A DNA stretch of 64,000 nucleotides. It comes from Batillaria attramentaria (taxonomy: Eukaryota > Mollusca > Gastropoda > Batillariidae). The DNA is taken from positions 937,501-1,001,500 of the forward strand of contig JACVVK020000149.1 of assembly GCA_018292915.2 (NCBI GenBank), read 5' to 3'. The notes beneath the pieces were generated by a model. It did no database searches, had not been told where the DNA came from, and saw only the letters and a program-made list of their open reading frames with translations. Of this stretch, positions 22,075-33,427 are shown piece after piece. The position numbers and the translations under genes were made by a program. Position 1 is the stretch's first letter; each line of letters opens with the position of its first letter.

Positions 22075-22465
22075 AGGGGGATTTGGTCTGGTGGTTAAGG
22101 CATCCGACTTCGGGTCCGTCCTGAGCTGCCTGGTTCGAGTCCCCGGTAGGCAGGAATATGGTGGGATTTTTCTTTTCCACATCGAGTCAAATCCATGTGC
22201 AGACTCGTTTACGGTGCCAGTCTCGCCTTCGTGTACACACGCACGCACATACATCGTGTGTGCACGCTAAAAATCCCACGTTCATCTTTCGAAGAAGAGT
22301 AGGCTGTGGCCGGTGTCGTGGTAAACAGAAATACCATCGCACGCACCAGAGTGAATAGCAGGGTGGAGGTCTGTACATAAAGTAAGCGCTTAGCGGCAGC
22401 AGGCTTTCACTGCTTCGTCCTCCAGCCCTGCGGCGCCATGAGCATTTTAGCAGAGTTAGATATGA
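22075..22465 (+). mobile_element. tRNA-derived SINE, family B copy 2
   Basis: Head with A-box-like TGGTCTGGTGG and B box GGTTCGAGTCCCC; the whole body aligns with 19447-19840 with few differences. Confidence 0.88.
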
Positions 22466-23465
22466 GGTGACTATGATGCCTGAGGCGAATACGGAATATT
22501 TTGGTATTTTGAGGCCCCGTGCATTTGTGGTCTTCGACTTGCAAGGACGGTGTTGCAGCTACACGGCTGACAATGGTGCAAAAAGTCACCCTAGGCTTTC
22601 AACCGTTCAGTGATGCCTGTCAGAATCTGAATGACAGATTGGGCAGCTGCCAACTTGAAGGATACGGAGAAGTCTCAGGAGAGACATTCTTATGCAGACC
22701 TCTCCTGCTGCATGTAACTTTGGGAAGCCGAAGACACGCGCAGGCGGTCTTGCAGAGGAATTTCTCGGTTCACGCGCGTCATGAAAACGATGAGCTAAAC
22801 CAAATAAACCTCATCAAAAGCCTGAGTAGTGCAGCGGATGGCGTGATGTTTCGCAAGGGGTGCTCTTATATCGATTGATCTCATCTGGTGTCTGCAGATC
22901 TGTCTACGCCAACCTCTCATCCTTTCATTCGTTCTCTTCATTCTTCAGCCCGCCCCCCTAAACCCACACCCACTCCTTGATCCCTCAGGGCCAGCATCTG
23001 TTGAAGAGTGACTGAGTGGGCGGAGGGTTGTGGGGAGTGAGAGAGGAGGGTAGTGTGTGTGTGTGTCGGGGGGGGGGGGGGGGGAGGGGAGGGGCAGTGG
23101 GGTTGATTACTTGCTAATGCTGTTATTACATAGAAACACTGGCCGAGCTTTAGATAGATGCTGATGGACATATACCGAAACCATCTGGTACTGATCTGGC
23201 GTGTGCCAGTGGACATACTCTGGACTCGTGCTACCTACCGAATCATACCTGCTGTTGGTTCTACGTCGCTTGTTTTTGTCGTCTCGGCCCACCAGGCTCA
23301 TGAAGAATAGCGCAGAGCTCAAAGTTTGACCAGGGACTCTGTATCAACTAAGCTAGTATGTATATCAAAAACTGCACGCTCCGATTTCTCCTCTCAGCTC
23401 ATCTCGGCCAGAGTTGATAATCACTACTACAACTTTTCGGCTATGATGGTTTTTTTTGTTGTCTT
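22466..23465. other. unannotated stretch
   Basis: A 101-codon ORF starting at ATG 22573 has no recognised motif. A (TG)n/G-run lies at 23052-23093. A stretch near 22510 (gaggccccgtgcatttgtgg) resembles 57259-57278. Confidence 0.4.
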
Positions 23466-23481
23466 TCCTTGTGGTGAGGGG

Positions 23482-23650
23482 AGCCGGGGTGGCCGAATGG
23501 TAGAGCGTTGGACTTTTAATGCTCGGGTCGTGAGTTCGAATCCCGGTTGGGGCCAAATATTTGTGCTGGCCTTTTTCTCGCTGCCCCGTCTTTGATATCA
23601 CCCGTATGTGGTGGAAAAGGACGTTAAACTCCCAAACACCCACCCACCCT
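23482..23650 (+). mobile_element. tRNA-derived SINE, family A copy 5, with 15-bp TSD
   Basis: Full copy: A box TGGCCGAATGG, B box GAGTTCGAATCCC, body and (CCCA)n tail. CCTTGTGGTGAGGGG at 23467-23481 is repeated exactly at 23651-23665. It is the cleanest family A copy in the window. Confidence 0.94.
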
Positions 23651-23665
23651 CCTTGTGGTGAGGGG

Positions 23666-23778
23666 CAGCCGGGGACCAAATATTTGTGCTGGCCTTTTGC
23701 GCCTCGTTGCCCCGTCTTTGATATCACCCATACGTGGTGGAAAAGGACAAACTCCCAGACACCCACCCACACACCCTC
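23666..23778 (+). mobile_element. SINE family A copy 6, head deleted
   Basis: Directly follows the duplication of copy 5. It starts cagccgggg, then jumps to ccaaatatttg, losing most of the tRNA head, and ends in a CCCA-rich tail. Its right flank (ccttatatggtgg) resembles the target site, so the two copies form a tandem. Confidence 0.85.
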
Positions 23779-24276
23779 CTTATATGGTGGCCGCAAGAAA
23801 GACACACTGAACGAACACCCAAGTAGTAAACAAGTCACTGCATGCACGACAGGCAATAACATGATACCCAAACAGTACTGGGCGCTTGATGAAGAAACGT
23901 ATCGTGCCATCACTACCTTCATGACCGTCCCGCCGCCTCCGCTCGACCACTTGCCGCACGCATAGACGGACGACGACGTGACCAAAAGTGGTCCAAAATT
24001 GGCGCCGCCGGCCTTCTGTTGATCAGGAATAGATCGGTAAGTCGCCAGTCTCCGGTACTCAGCCGCTTTACCCGTTCCAGCTGTCCTCCTTACTGGCCAG
24101 ACGGCTTCTCGACCTTGTCACTTTGTCTGGCCTGCGACCGCCGACCTTGTTGTTCCGTTGTTGTTCATTCTCTGGAGTCTCTCTGCCGTCGTCTGGAGAA
24201 AGAGCCTAAGCGCTTTTCAAATCCATTGCGCTTTAGGCCATTTTTCTACATGACCGTCGGTAGCTCTGCTGTAGTA
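23779..24276. other. unannotated stretch
   Basis: No gene or recognised repeat. Confidence 0.45.
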
Positions 24277-24378
24277 AAAACAACAACAACAACAACAACA
24301 ACATAAAACCAACAACAAAGAAAAGAACCAACCAAACAACCCCCCCCCCAAAAAAAAAAAAAAAAAAAAAAGGGGGGG

Positions 24379-24425
<47 letters not shown>
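24277..24425 (+). repeat. (CAA)n, poly-C, poly-A, poly-G, (GA)n
   Basis: Compound simple sequence. The adjacent C9-A21-G9 blocks are unusual. Confidence 0.93.
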
Positions 24426-24429
<4 letters not shown>

Positions 24430-24480
24430 GTTAGTTAGGGCTTAACGCCGCGCAAGCAACAAAGACTATTTCGCGGCTAA
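24430..24480 (-). mobile_element. LINE-like 3' terminus with hairpin and (CTAA)n tail
   Basis: On the minus strand: GCCGCG, a 19-nt loop (aatagtctttgttgctt within), CGCGGC, then gttaagccctaactaact. Same 3' end as 56651-56703. Confidence 0.7.
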
Positions 24481-25284
24481 GAGAGAGGAAAAAAGGAGAA
24501 AAACTAGTATAGAAAAAAGTACTAAGTGCTCGTCAAATCCATGTTGATTTAGGTGCTTTGTCGAGATGACCGCAGCCCTGGTAGATCTTAACATAAGGTC
24601 AATACGCCACTTGGTGATGGCTGCAGCTGCTGAAGCTGAAAAGCGGTGAAGATGCGTAGGAGTTGTCTGAGTTACACCTACGCGTGTCCACATCCTTTCA
24701 TTCCCTCCTATTTGTCCCCAGTCGGCCTCCACCCCCTCCCCCTTCCTAATCCTCCCCCTCCTCCGTGTCTCCTACTTCGAGTCTCCCCCTCGTGATTTTC
24801 CTTGTCTCGTGAGAGAAAGACAAGAAACTAGAAACCGCCCAAAGACATTTCTTTCTCTCTCTCCGGTGCTAGCTTCAAGCTGTCTGGGTTTTAGGGGACG
24901 ATGTAAATGAAATTACGTGAAACACAAGAACTTGTGGGTCTAGAATCTATCTAGACTAAATGTTTTCTCAACCTGAAACCTCCGGTGAAATATCACTCTT
25001 TTCGCATTCCCTGGTGTCCTCCTCCGCTGCAACCTATCACCGCACAATCTGATCAGACTGTATTTAAAAAAAAAAAAAAAAATCAGCAAGTAAGAAGGTC
25101 TACTGTAATGGTGGGAGAAAAATGAGGATGATTGCGTAGACACTGATTCGGTTTGATTTCAAACGGTTTCAGTTCCGTCCCTTAGGGCAAATAAATCGAA
25201 AACTGGAACTGAATTCTTTTAACCTACAGGAGGACATTGCAAACAAGCAGTTCGATGCCAGTGTGGAAGCTGCTTGTGGGCGTT
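24481..25284. other. unannotated stretch
   Basis: No gene or recognised repeat. An A-run lies at 25065-25082. Confidence 0.5.
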
Positions 25285-25346
25285 GGAACAGTGCGGGCGG
25301 CTGAGTGGTGCACTCTTGATCGCACAGTTGCGGATTCGAACCCCGA

Positions 25347-25410
<64 letters not shown>

Positions 25411-25508
25411 ATATTTGTTGGTATGAGTGCGGGAGTACGCGCACTGAGTCACTTTGTGAGAATTTTGCGCTATGTAAGTACAATTCATTATTATCATTCA
25501 TTATTAAA
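25285..25508 (+). mobile_element. tRNA-like SINE, family D, with L2-like tail
   Basis: The head has an A-box-like ggctgagtggtgcactc and a B-box GGATTCGAACCCCG. A (TG)n array (25349-25408) follows, and the 3' end reads gcgctatgtaagtac then ATT repeats. That 3' end matches the L2-like LINE end at 9145-9182. Confidence 0.7.
25349..25408 (+). repeat. (TG)n, 30 repeats
   Basis: Uninterrupted dinucleotide run inside SINE-D. Confidence 0.96.
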
Positions 25509-25539
25509 CACCATTCCATCCCACCCTCAGCAACCCACA

Positions 25540-25800
25540 TCTGTATTATAATAATAATAATAATAATAATAATAATTGTTTAGGCGCTTTACCCAATTTT
25601 CTGAATCGGCTCAAATCGCCGCGAACTGAACCCAACACGCACGCTCACGTGAATCACACGCATTCTTTCACACACTGGACATGAACACCTTACAATCACG
25701 TGGTGCAAAGGGTCAGCTCAGCTATTTAATTTTCGGAATGTAGAATTGCATTTATTTTTCAGATTTGGTGGGCTGAACATTTCCAAAGAAGAGGACTTTT
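25540..25800 (-). repeat. dispersed repeat family E, copy 1
   Basis: Shared with 44795-45030, 45530-45665, 48485-48745 and 52825-52985. Read on the minus strand it ends in gggtaaagcgcctaa and (ATT)n, as expected for a retroposon 3' end. Landmarks on plus: ggctcaaa-cgccgcga, aacccaacacgcacgctcac, gcatttatttttcag. A B-box-like gggttca on minus hints at a SINE, but the head is not defined. Confidence 0.75.
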
Positions 25801-26340
25801 CATAATACGACCCTGATTCTCTGTATTTCTCACCAGGGCAACACAACCACTCAGTTGGCATCTTCGCTGTCAGAGCGGCTTCTGGAGTAGTCTGACGTAA
25901 CCCAAGCTATCATTTCTTCCTGCCATTCGACGAAAAGGGGCTGAACGCCCGTGGGTTTGACAAACACTTAGACCTTTTCACCGTTTGTCGGTAAACCGAG
26001 TTTGCTCGGCGTTGCATTGTCTTCTGTGTACGTCTTCTCAGTCGCGGTCCCGGGGGTAATTACCACCTCCGCGTGAAACTGGGGAACAAGCCACTCGGTC
26101 AGCGTCTGGTCGCGGAGACCTTGTCTGTCTGATTCCAACTCCCCCTTCTCCTCCCCCACCCTATCTTCCCGCCTCTAGGCATCCGCCAAGGGGACATCAG
26201 AGGGGAAAGGGGGAGTAATGTCGTTGCTAGGGGCAGGCAATCAAAATTGGGGGAATCGATCGAGACACCGATCATTGGGACGTGGGCAAGGAAGGTTGGG
26301 AGGGGAGGGGGGTGGGGGTGGGTGGGGTGGGGGGGGGGGG
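25801..26340. other. unannotated stretch with G-rich end
   Basis: Strongly G-rich 26290-26345. No gene recognised. Confidence 0.45.
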
Positions 26341-26632
26341 AGGGCAGGATTGGGACAGACTCAGACACAGACATAAGCCCAGACGATGGTCAGTGTTTCG
26401 GAATTATGCATCCTAAAGGCAGTTTGGACAGGAATTAATGTACATCTGAAGGAACGTCTCATATATATAGTCCAGAATGTTAAACTGCATTCCATGCTGA
26501 GAATGTTACAACGGTTGGAACGGGCCTGAGACAGTGTCAGATACAGACATGAGCCCAGACGATGGATTTTATTTTCATAATTGTGCATTGTAGTTTAGAC
26601 AGAAACTGTTCATGTGAAGGCTCGTTCCAAAA
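26341..26632 (+). repeat. diverged direct duplication beside the 29-bp array
   Basis: About 110 bp at 26345-26450 (cagactcagacacagacata, gcccagacgatgg, cagtttggacagg) recurs at about 26520-26630 with many substitutions. The spacing is about 175 bp. Confidence 0.7.
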
Positions 26633-26654
26633 AATATATATTTTTTTTTTTACG

Positions 26655-27592
26655 GCCGTGTACGTGACCCAGTTTTGGTGACAAGGTACGTCGAATACTA
26701 AACTTAGTGGCAAGGTACATCCCATACCAGTTTTGGCGACAAGGGACATCGCATACCAGTTTTGGCGACAAGGGACATCGCATACCAGTTTTGGCGACAA
26801 GGGACATCGCATACCAGTTTTGGTGACAAGGTACGTTGCATACCAGTTTTGGTTACATGCTATTCATCGCATACCAGTGTTGGCGACAAGGTTCGTCGAA
26901 TACTAAACTTAGTGGCAAGGTACATCGCATACCAGTTTTGGCGACAAGGGACATCGCATACCAGTTTTGGCGACAAGGGACATCGCATACCAGTTTTGGT
27001 GACAAGGTACGTTGCATACCAGTTTTGGTTACATGCTATTCATCGCATACCAGTCAGTTTTGGTTTCAAGGTACGTCGAATACTAAACTTAGTGGCAAGG
27101 TACGTCGCATACCAGTTTTGCTGACAAGGTACATCGCATACCAGTTTTGGTTACATGCTATACATCGCATACCAGTTTTGGCGACAAGGGACGTCGCATA
27201 CCAGATTTGGTGACAAGGTACGTTGCATACCAGTTTTGGTTGCATGCTATACATCGCATACCAGTTTGGGCGACAAGGGACGTCGCATACCTGTTTTGAT
27301 GACAAGGTACATCGCATACCAGTTCTGGTGACAAAGTACACATCACATACCAGATTTGGCGACAAGGTACGTCGCATACCCGTTTTGACGACAAGCTATA
27401 CATCGCATACCACTTTTGGTGACAAGTTGCGTTGCATACCAGTATTGGTCACATGCTATATATCGCATACCAGTTCTGGTGGCATTGTACGTAGTATACG
27501 AGTTTGGGCGAAAAGTTACGTTGCATACCAGATCTGGCAACAAGGTACGTCGCATACCAGTTTTGGTGACAAGGAATGTCGCAAACCATGTT
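26655..27592 (+). repeat. 29-bp satellite-like tandem array, about 32 units
   Basis: The core unit is catcgcataccagttttgg plus gacaaggga-type ends (29 bp). Variant units read aatactaaacttagtggcaa (26694, 26899, 27079), and 31-bp units have ttacatgctatt. Variant spacing of 205 and 180 bp indicates higher-order repeats. Because 29 is not a multiple of three, each frame reads the same peptides in rotation. The roughly 120-codon ORFs are therefore artefacts. Confidence 0.95.
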
Positions 27593-28126
27593 GCCAGCGA
27601 CATTAACCGTTTCAGCCTCACTGTATGTAGGCCCGTGTTCTGGTATCCTCAGTAGCCGGACTGAACCGCATTGCTATACACGCAATACCTTCACCGCAAC
27701 GGATCGAAACTCAGGTACTCACGAACTTATCATCGCTTTCACGTAATCCATTCTCTGTCTAAAGATCTCCTCCCCCCCCCCCCTCCAATAAATCGCGACA
27801 TAAAAAAGTAGGTGTCCCATTGACGTCACTGCTCATCGACCGGCGGGGTCGTATTGACTTTGTGACGTCAAAGGGGGGGGGGGGGAGAGACGGGTCTGCT
27901 GGGCTGCCGCACTGCAGTGTGTGTTTTTCGCATCGCACGGAAAACCGGTGTGCATTCAGTCACACGAAAAGTGCACACGCAGTCTGAGCCCGGCCGCATG
28001 ATTCTATATTCCCGCTTGATTTTTGTCCAGGGTTTATGCTGCTACCAGCGGGCGGTTGGGTGGGCGGGTCGGGGGGTGGGGGATGGGGGTCGAGATTTAA
28101 ATGTCGTCTGTCCTTCGTGATGATGA
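27593..28126. other. unannotated stretch
   Basis: C-run 27772-27783 and G-run 27876-27887. No gene recognised. Confidence 0.45.
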
Positions 28127-28186
28127 TTTCCAAGACGGGGGCACTGAATAGAAGCTTTTACAAATTTTGGCTCTGCCGGTATTGGA

Positions 28187-28192
<6 letters not shown>
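28127..28192 (-). mobile_element. SINE family I fragment
   Basis: The minus strand reads gagccaaaatttgtaaaagc, as in the SINE at 37722 (gagccaaaatctttatagc), then gcccccgtcttgg. Related sequence lies at 57527-57575. Head mostly lost. Confidence 0.5.
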
Positions 28193-28227
<35 letters not shown>

Positions 28228-28256
28228 GGAGAGAGAGAGAGAGAGAGAGAGAGAGC
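28190..28256 (+). repeat. (GA)n
   Basis: GA run with one CCG interruption. Confidence 0.95.
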
Positions 28257-28709
28257 TCTCAACGTAGTTAACGTTAGTTTTGATAGTTTTTGTAGCGGCC
28301 AGCTGCTACAAGTATAACAACAATAAGCTACGAAGATAAGGAGACAAGGAGACATGCATGCCTGTGTTGGGGCAGGACGAAGCGTCAGCCCCTGGACCTT
28401 GGGGACGGAATTGGAGCGGGAAAATAAACCATGCCAACCGACCTGTTTTCCCAGAGCTGCAACGGACGGCGTGATCGATCATACTCCACCTAATGACAGC
28501 CCCTCCCGTGGGATCTGGGAGATTTTTCTTTTTCGTTTTTTTTTTTTCGTTTAATGTTTTTTTTTTTGTCCCTTCGGCTTTTTTGTGTCCTAGATCCGAC
28601 CAGGGCGAGGCCTAGTTCCGAGAGACAATCAGTCTAGCGAAAGGATTAGGTTGTCGACTTCTCCTCGTTGTTTTTTGCTGGATTTTGTTTTGTTTATGAG
28701 TAGGTTAGG
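28257..28709. other. unannotated stretch
   Basis: T-runs at 28536-28570. No gene recognised. Confidence 0.45.
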
Positions 28710-29139
28710 TTAAAGGTCTGCAATCTCAAGAAAAAGCCACAAAGAGTGCGTTTTAAAGAGCTATCCGACTGTGCAAAATGCACAGCTAAACTCTGTCACA
28801 TTTACAGAGTTTTCAGCGTCCCTGAAACCCCTGTAAAAGCCAAGGGCAGCCTGATTTCACAGCTCAGTTTGCGTTTTGACATTGAGCGAGAAAGATCGTG
28901 CAGCACTCAACATTCGTTAGACACTGCAGCGATGTGTCTCGCTCACTGACCAAAAGCCAAATGATGACACGGCAAACTCGTGCTCTGGTTTTATGAGGGC
29001 CCCCGAAGCGCTAAAAACTCTGCAACTGTGACAGAGTTGCCTGGATTATGCATAGTCGAAGGAGTCGCAGTTTAAAAACAACAACACCCCCCCCCCCCCA
29101 CAATGTTTGCAGCTTTTTGCTGAGATTACAGACCTTTAA
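28710..29139 (+). mobile_element. TTAA-flanked MITE copy 2 (uninterrupted)
   Basis: TTAA at both ends (28710-28713, 29136-29139) with inverted termini aggtctgcaatctca / tgagattacagacct. Inner arms are also inverted: actctgtcacatttacagag against ctctgcaactgtgacagag. About 430 bp with no coding capacity. Nearly colinear with the interrupted copy at 11222/14580. Confidence 0.9.
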
Positions 29140-29592
29140 CCGTCTGTAGCTAGGACATCGTTCCACTTTCGGTGATTCTCTACAATGTAGGACATCTGAC
29201 CTGCCAGGCGTTTCCGGCTAAACAAAGTATTGGACATGGAAACATCCGACTTTGTTTTGTCAGAAAAGGATAGAGAGACCTTTCATTCAATTCAGTACAA
29301 TTCAATATAAAAATCACAAATTTTGAGCCCTCAAAAAGTCTTGTGACATTGTTCCACTTTCGTTGATTCCGTACTATATGGGATACCAGAGACACATGTT
29401 CGCCCAATAAAGCTGAGACAGTGTTCCACTTGAACTGTCAAGCAGGATCTGGAAACACGCAATAAACGTTTCATTTATTATTAACAGAGACGTCGTGCTG
29501 TCTCAATCGAGGCTCAAAGCAACGCCCGTCTCAAACAGGCAGTTTAAAGAAAACTGACACTGAATGAATGCCATCTCCTTGACATACAGTAG

Positions 29593-29594
<2 letters not shown>
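29140..29594. other. unannotated stretch with a 43-bp direct repeat
   Basis: gttccactttcggtgattc (29160) recurs as gttccactttcgttgattc (29350) within a 43-bp similarity. Otherwise nothing recognised. Confidence 0.5.

Positions 29595-29660
<66 letters not shown>
29595..29660 (+). repeat. (CA)n
   Basis: About 32 CA repeats. Confidence 0.96.
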
Positions 29661-29662
<2 letters not shown>

Positions 29663-29724
29663 TACCAGGTCAGCACTTGAACTAACCTACAAAAACGAAT
29701 CTTGGCAGGAGTACGTTCCAGTTC

Positions 29725-30075
29725 TAAACAACAACAACAACGACAACAAACAAACAAACAAACAAACAGCAAAGCAAAGAAGAAAAAGAAGAAGAAGAAG
29801 AACAACAAACAAATGAACACAAAAGCTAAGCAAAAAACATCAACAACGACAACAAAAACACTTAAACAAATGGACAAAGCAAAGCAAACAACAACAACAA
29901 CAACAACAACAACGACGACGACGACGACTACAAATAAATTAAAAAACCCAGAGCAATGCAAAGAAAAACAACAACAATAACAACAATGACATCAAACAAA
30001 TAAGCAAAAAAAGCAAAGCAATGCAAGAAACACAACAACAACAACAACACAAGAAACAAAAAGAAACACCACAAC
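29725..30075 (+). repeat. A/C-rich low complexity, (CAAA)n, (GAA)n, (CAA)n, (CGA)n
   Basis: Mixed trinucleotide and tetranucleotide repeats. ORFs over it are Lys/Thr/Gln or Val/Phe runs. Confidence 0.92.
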
Positions 30076-30258
30076 ACAAACCAAACTCTATACTTATGAC
30101 CTTCCTCTGGTGTGGAAAACCCAGTTTCCCTGTCACTTGATCGTCAGCACAAAAACAGACAGAACACCCATCGCTTCAGCACCAGTTGCAGGCTGACAAA
30201 AATTCACAGCATGCGGGTTTCTATTAGGTATTAATAATTAATTTGAGTAGCGACGTTC

Positions 30259-30451
30259 TCAGTCGATGCGATGCGACATGCACGTGTCACCAATGACCCA
30301 AATTAGCTGCTTCACCCGATGGCCTAGATTGGTGAGGTCATAGTTCAAGTTGTCAGCTCCCTCAGCGGTTTTTGTCAGTTCAATGGATGGCGTTCCGGAT
30401 GGCTGCACACGAGATAAGCGTAGATGCTGAATGGTGAGAGCAGATCTGTCG
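30259..30451 (-). CDS. candidate terminal exon, unknown protein
   Basis: On the minus strand a possible acceptor (taattcgcgacag) opens a frame of about 64 codons that ends at TGA 30261-30259. The peptide has balanced composition (SALTIQHLRLSRVQPSG..., then GHRVKQLIWVIGDT), unlike the simple sequence around it. No domain is recognised and no polyadenylation signal is close by. It could be a chance frame. Confidence 0.25.
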
Positions 30452-30460
30452 CGAATTAGG

Positions 30461-30563
30461 GGACACACACACACACACACACACATACATACAGAGAGAG
30501 AGAGAGAGAGAGAGAGGTGTCAACATTAAATTTTACGTAAAAATACAAACAAACAAGACAAAC

Positions 30564-30623
<60 letters not shown>
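30461..30623 (+). repeat. (CA)n, (GA)n, (CA)n
   Basis: CA run 30462-30484, GA run 30492-30516, CA run 30567-30623. Confidence 0.95.
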
Positions 30624-30626
<3 letters not shown>

Positions 30627-30942
30627 CTGAAAAAAGACTAAGGTAAAACATGAACGAGCACCTCTCCAAAACACACTGCACGCCGCACGCGCACAATTCC
30701 TTATATGGGAATGCACGACAGCTTGCGCCACAGCAAGCCCACAGGGGAGATGAACCTGGTGGACTGGAGGGGTAGGGCGCGGGGATAAGGGAGGTGGGGG
30801 ACGGGAGAGAGAGGGAGAGGGGGGTGCAGAAGAGGCGGTAGGGCAAAGTCCTATACAAGAAAAGCCACAAAACGGATGGCTGACTGAGTGCGCGCGCGGA
30901 CACACAGATACACCGGCACACACACGCACGCAGGAACACACG

Positions 30943-30989
<47 letters not shown>

Positions 30990-31551
30990 GCTGCAATTCC
31001 GGGGCGGACGGAGGATCCACTGGCCCAGTGTATATGTCTCCCATTCAAGCCGGGGCAACAAATGTCACCGAATATCGATCCGGGCTCGTGGCCGCAGCGA
31101 TTCAATAAACCATCCCGCAAACCCACCAGACACTCCTGCTCCCGCCTGTCTCCCCCCCCCCCCCCATCTCACGCCCCCTCCGTCCCCTCCCCTCCGCCAC
31201 CCACCTCTCCCCACCTCGGGTCATTTCCGTCATGTCGTGTCCTCCCCCCCCCTCCTCCCCCCTCCCAAAGTCCCTCTGTTACGACACGCGCTGCATATAT
31301 GCAACTTCAGGTCAGCCTACGCGCAGGGCACTATTCTGTACACTTTAGGTACTGTAGTACTGTGATACTGTACTTTCAGTGTCTGTTACACATCGGATGA
31401 GAACACACTCTGGCACCAGGCCCTACAGCATCTGCATCGACTCTCAGTTAGTGGCAGCAAAAAGCTTAAAGGATCTACCCATTTTCTTTGCAATTCTGCA
31501 TCTCAGTCGAGGTCGGGAATCCATGCAGACCGCCCGGAACCGCCAACACAC

Positions 31552-31554
<3 letters not shown>
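30624..31554. other. unannotated stretch with one (CA)n
   Basis: CA run at about 30950-30986; C-rich sequence 31150-31270. No gene recognised. Confidence 0.5.

Positions 31555-31614
<60 letters not shown>
31555..31614 (+). repeat. (CA)n
   Basis: About 29 CA repeats. Confidence 0.96.
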
Positions 31615-31615
<1 letters not shown>

Positions 31616-31929
31616 GATGGCATCTTGTCTCTGTCCGAGTCCTCGAATCACCTTGGTGATTGTTAGAAATACAGGATTTCTTTTTCCAAAGAGTCTTCAG
31701 CTGAGCTATCGAGCCAAGAACCAAAGCATTATAATTAGGCTAGCACTAGCAGAGGCCGGAAGTTTTTCTGGTGCAACTTTTGTTGACACGAAACAGCTAA
31801 GGTGTTTGAAGGCAACCTAGTGTGGTCACTGAGATGACACAGGACGATCCCTTTTCACTGTTCAACTGCAACATTTTGGGAAATTCGCCAAAATAATGTG
31901 TTGGACGGGACCTTTAAAAATTCATCAGG
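31615..31929. other. unannotated stretch
   Basis: No supported feature. Confidence 0.45.
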
Positions 31930-32135
31930 GAATTCCGGTTTTGCGGAACTGGGCAGACCGTTGGACTGTGAATGCTGTCGATGAAGGTCCTGGGTTCGAT
32001 TCGCGGTTTGTGATACATGTACCCATAACTCTGAGCATGTAAGTTATGGGTTGTGTACCGATCTTTCATCCTTGGAAAATAGAATATCATTGTCACTGTC
32101 ATTGTCATTGTCATTCTCTCTCTGTCCCTGTCTCT
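31930..32135 (+). mobile_element. tRNA-like SINE, family J, with (CATTGT)n tail
   Basis: The head has agaccgttggactgtgaatg in the anticodon region and a B-box GGGTTCGATTCGC. The 3' end, ctttcatccttggaaaatag followed by cattgtcattgtcattg, resembles the end of the LINE at 51241-51830. Confidence 0.65.
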
Positions 32136-32149
32136 CACTCAATGCGTTC

Positions 32150-32153
<4 letters not shown>

Positions 32154-32219
<66 letters not shown>
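32154..32219 (+). repeat. (TG)n
   Basis: About 33 TG repeats, then interrupted TG-rich sequence to 32310. Confidence 0.95.
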
Positions 32220-32220
<1 letters not shown>

Positions 32221-33204
32221 GGTGAGTGTGCAAATGTGTGCGGTGGGTGTGTGTTCGTGAGTGTGCATACGTGTGTGGGTGTGTGTTCGTGCGAGCTTGC
32301 ATGCGTGTGGTGTCCCTATGTCCGTTCGCGCGCGAGCATTCACTGAGTTCAACATACGCGCGTCCATACGCAGTAAACCAAATGCTCTTCGATCTAAACG
32401 AACCGCTCTCTCAAGCCAAGCTGTTTCCTCGGCACTTACTTGTTACTCCCGCCGACAACCATCCCCGTTACACTGACAGAAAGCGGGGTGGCCTGGTGCA
32501 GTGTTCCCGCTTGTCAGTGTATCGATCAATGAAGCAAATTTTCAAACACCTACGCAGAAATGTAATACATGTTCAGGAGGGGGGTGGGGGGGGGAGAGAG
32601 GGGGTGGGGGTGGGGGGGGGGCTGACATGTGCATGGCCTACGTCTTTACACCCTGCCCTCCCCCCACCCCCTTCAACCTCCCACTTTCCTGTCTTCAGCT
32701 CTCGTAAACTACTCCCTTGCAAGACAGCGGAACATTTCGAGTCATCCCTGGAGGTCAGAGTGACCCGAATTCGAAGCCCTTCCACCTCCCACTTCAACCC
32801 CGCCCTCTGTAATAGTCTTTAAATTGACTGGTTATAGGATTTCCGCAAAAAAACAGCTTGAATTCCATCAAGCACTTTTAAATTTCTTCCTTCAATTTTT
32901 TTGAATAATTTATTTCGTTTTTCCCCTTTTAGAATCGTAGAATCCGTTTCTCTGGAGCTCTTTCTTCGTTGGAGTTGTCCACCTTCCCGTTCACTGAATA
33001 TATTTCCCTTGCTCCTCTGGTTGTCTGTTCTTGGTTTCGCTTTTACTGCGAATTGAGTGTTCTGACTGTCTGTTTTCGTGGAAGCAAATTGCCTTTCGTG
33101 CTCTCCACATGCTGTTTACAACCTAGGGCAGCATACCACTTTTTGTGCCAGTTTTTTTTTTTTTTTTTTTTGCTTGGTCGTTTTTCTTCCTTTTGCCTAC
33201 TCCT
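32220..33204. other. unannotated stretch
   Basis: G-rich 32577-32622, T-run 33150-33171. No gene recognised. Confidence 0.45.
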
Positions 33205-33302
33205 AGCTGGGGCCAAATATTTGTGCTGGCCCTTTTCTCGTTGCCCCGTCTTTGATATCACCCTTACGTGGTGGAAAAGGACACTAAACTCCCAAACACC
33301 CC
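33205..33302 (+). mobile_element. SINE family A, head-truncated copy 7
   Basis: Starts at agctggggccaaatatttgt, runs through tttgatatcacccttacgtg and ends in ggaaaaggacactaaactcc with a CCCA/C-run tail. Confidence 0.82.
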
Positions 33303-33379
33303 CCCCCCACCATCCCCCTCCACCCCCCCCCCCCAGTTCCTTTTGCCTAACGTCTAAATCAGGACTCAGTTTCCTCCCA

Positions 33380-33427
33380 ACCAGCCAACCAACCAACCAA
33401 CCAACCAACCAACCAACCAACCAACCA
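33380..33427 (+). repeat. (CCAA)n
   Basis: About 11 CCAA tetranucleotides. Confidence 0.95.

Noticed and set aside
22573..22878. 101-codon plus-strand ORF
   Set aside because: No motif, no splice or polyadenylation signals and no repeat relation; kept only as a possibility.
23482..23560. Functional tRNA genes at the SINE heads
   Set aside because: Heads have mismatched stems and are always followed by the same SINE body with target-site duplications.
26660..27621. Several ORFs of 80-127 codons with repeated PVLV/SFGDK-type peptides
   Set aside because: They are rotating translations of the 29-bp satellite on both strands.
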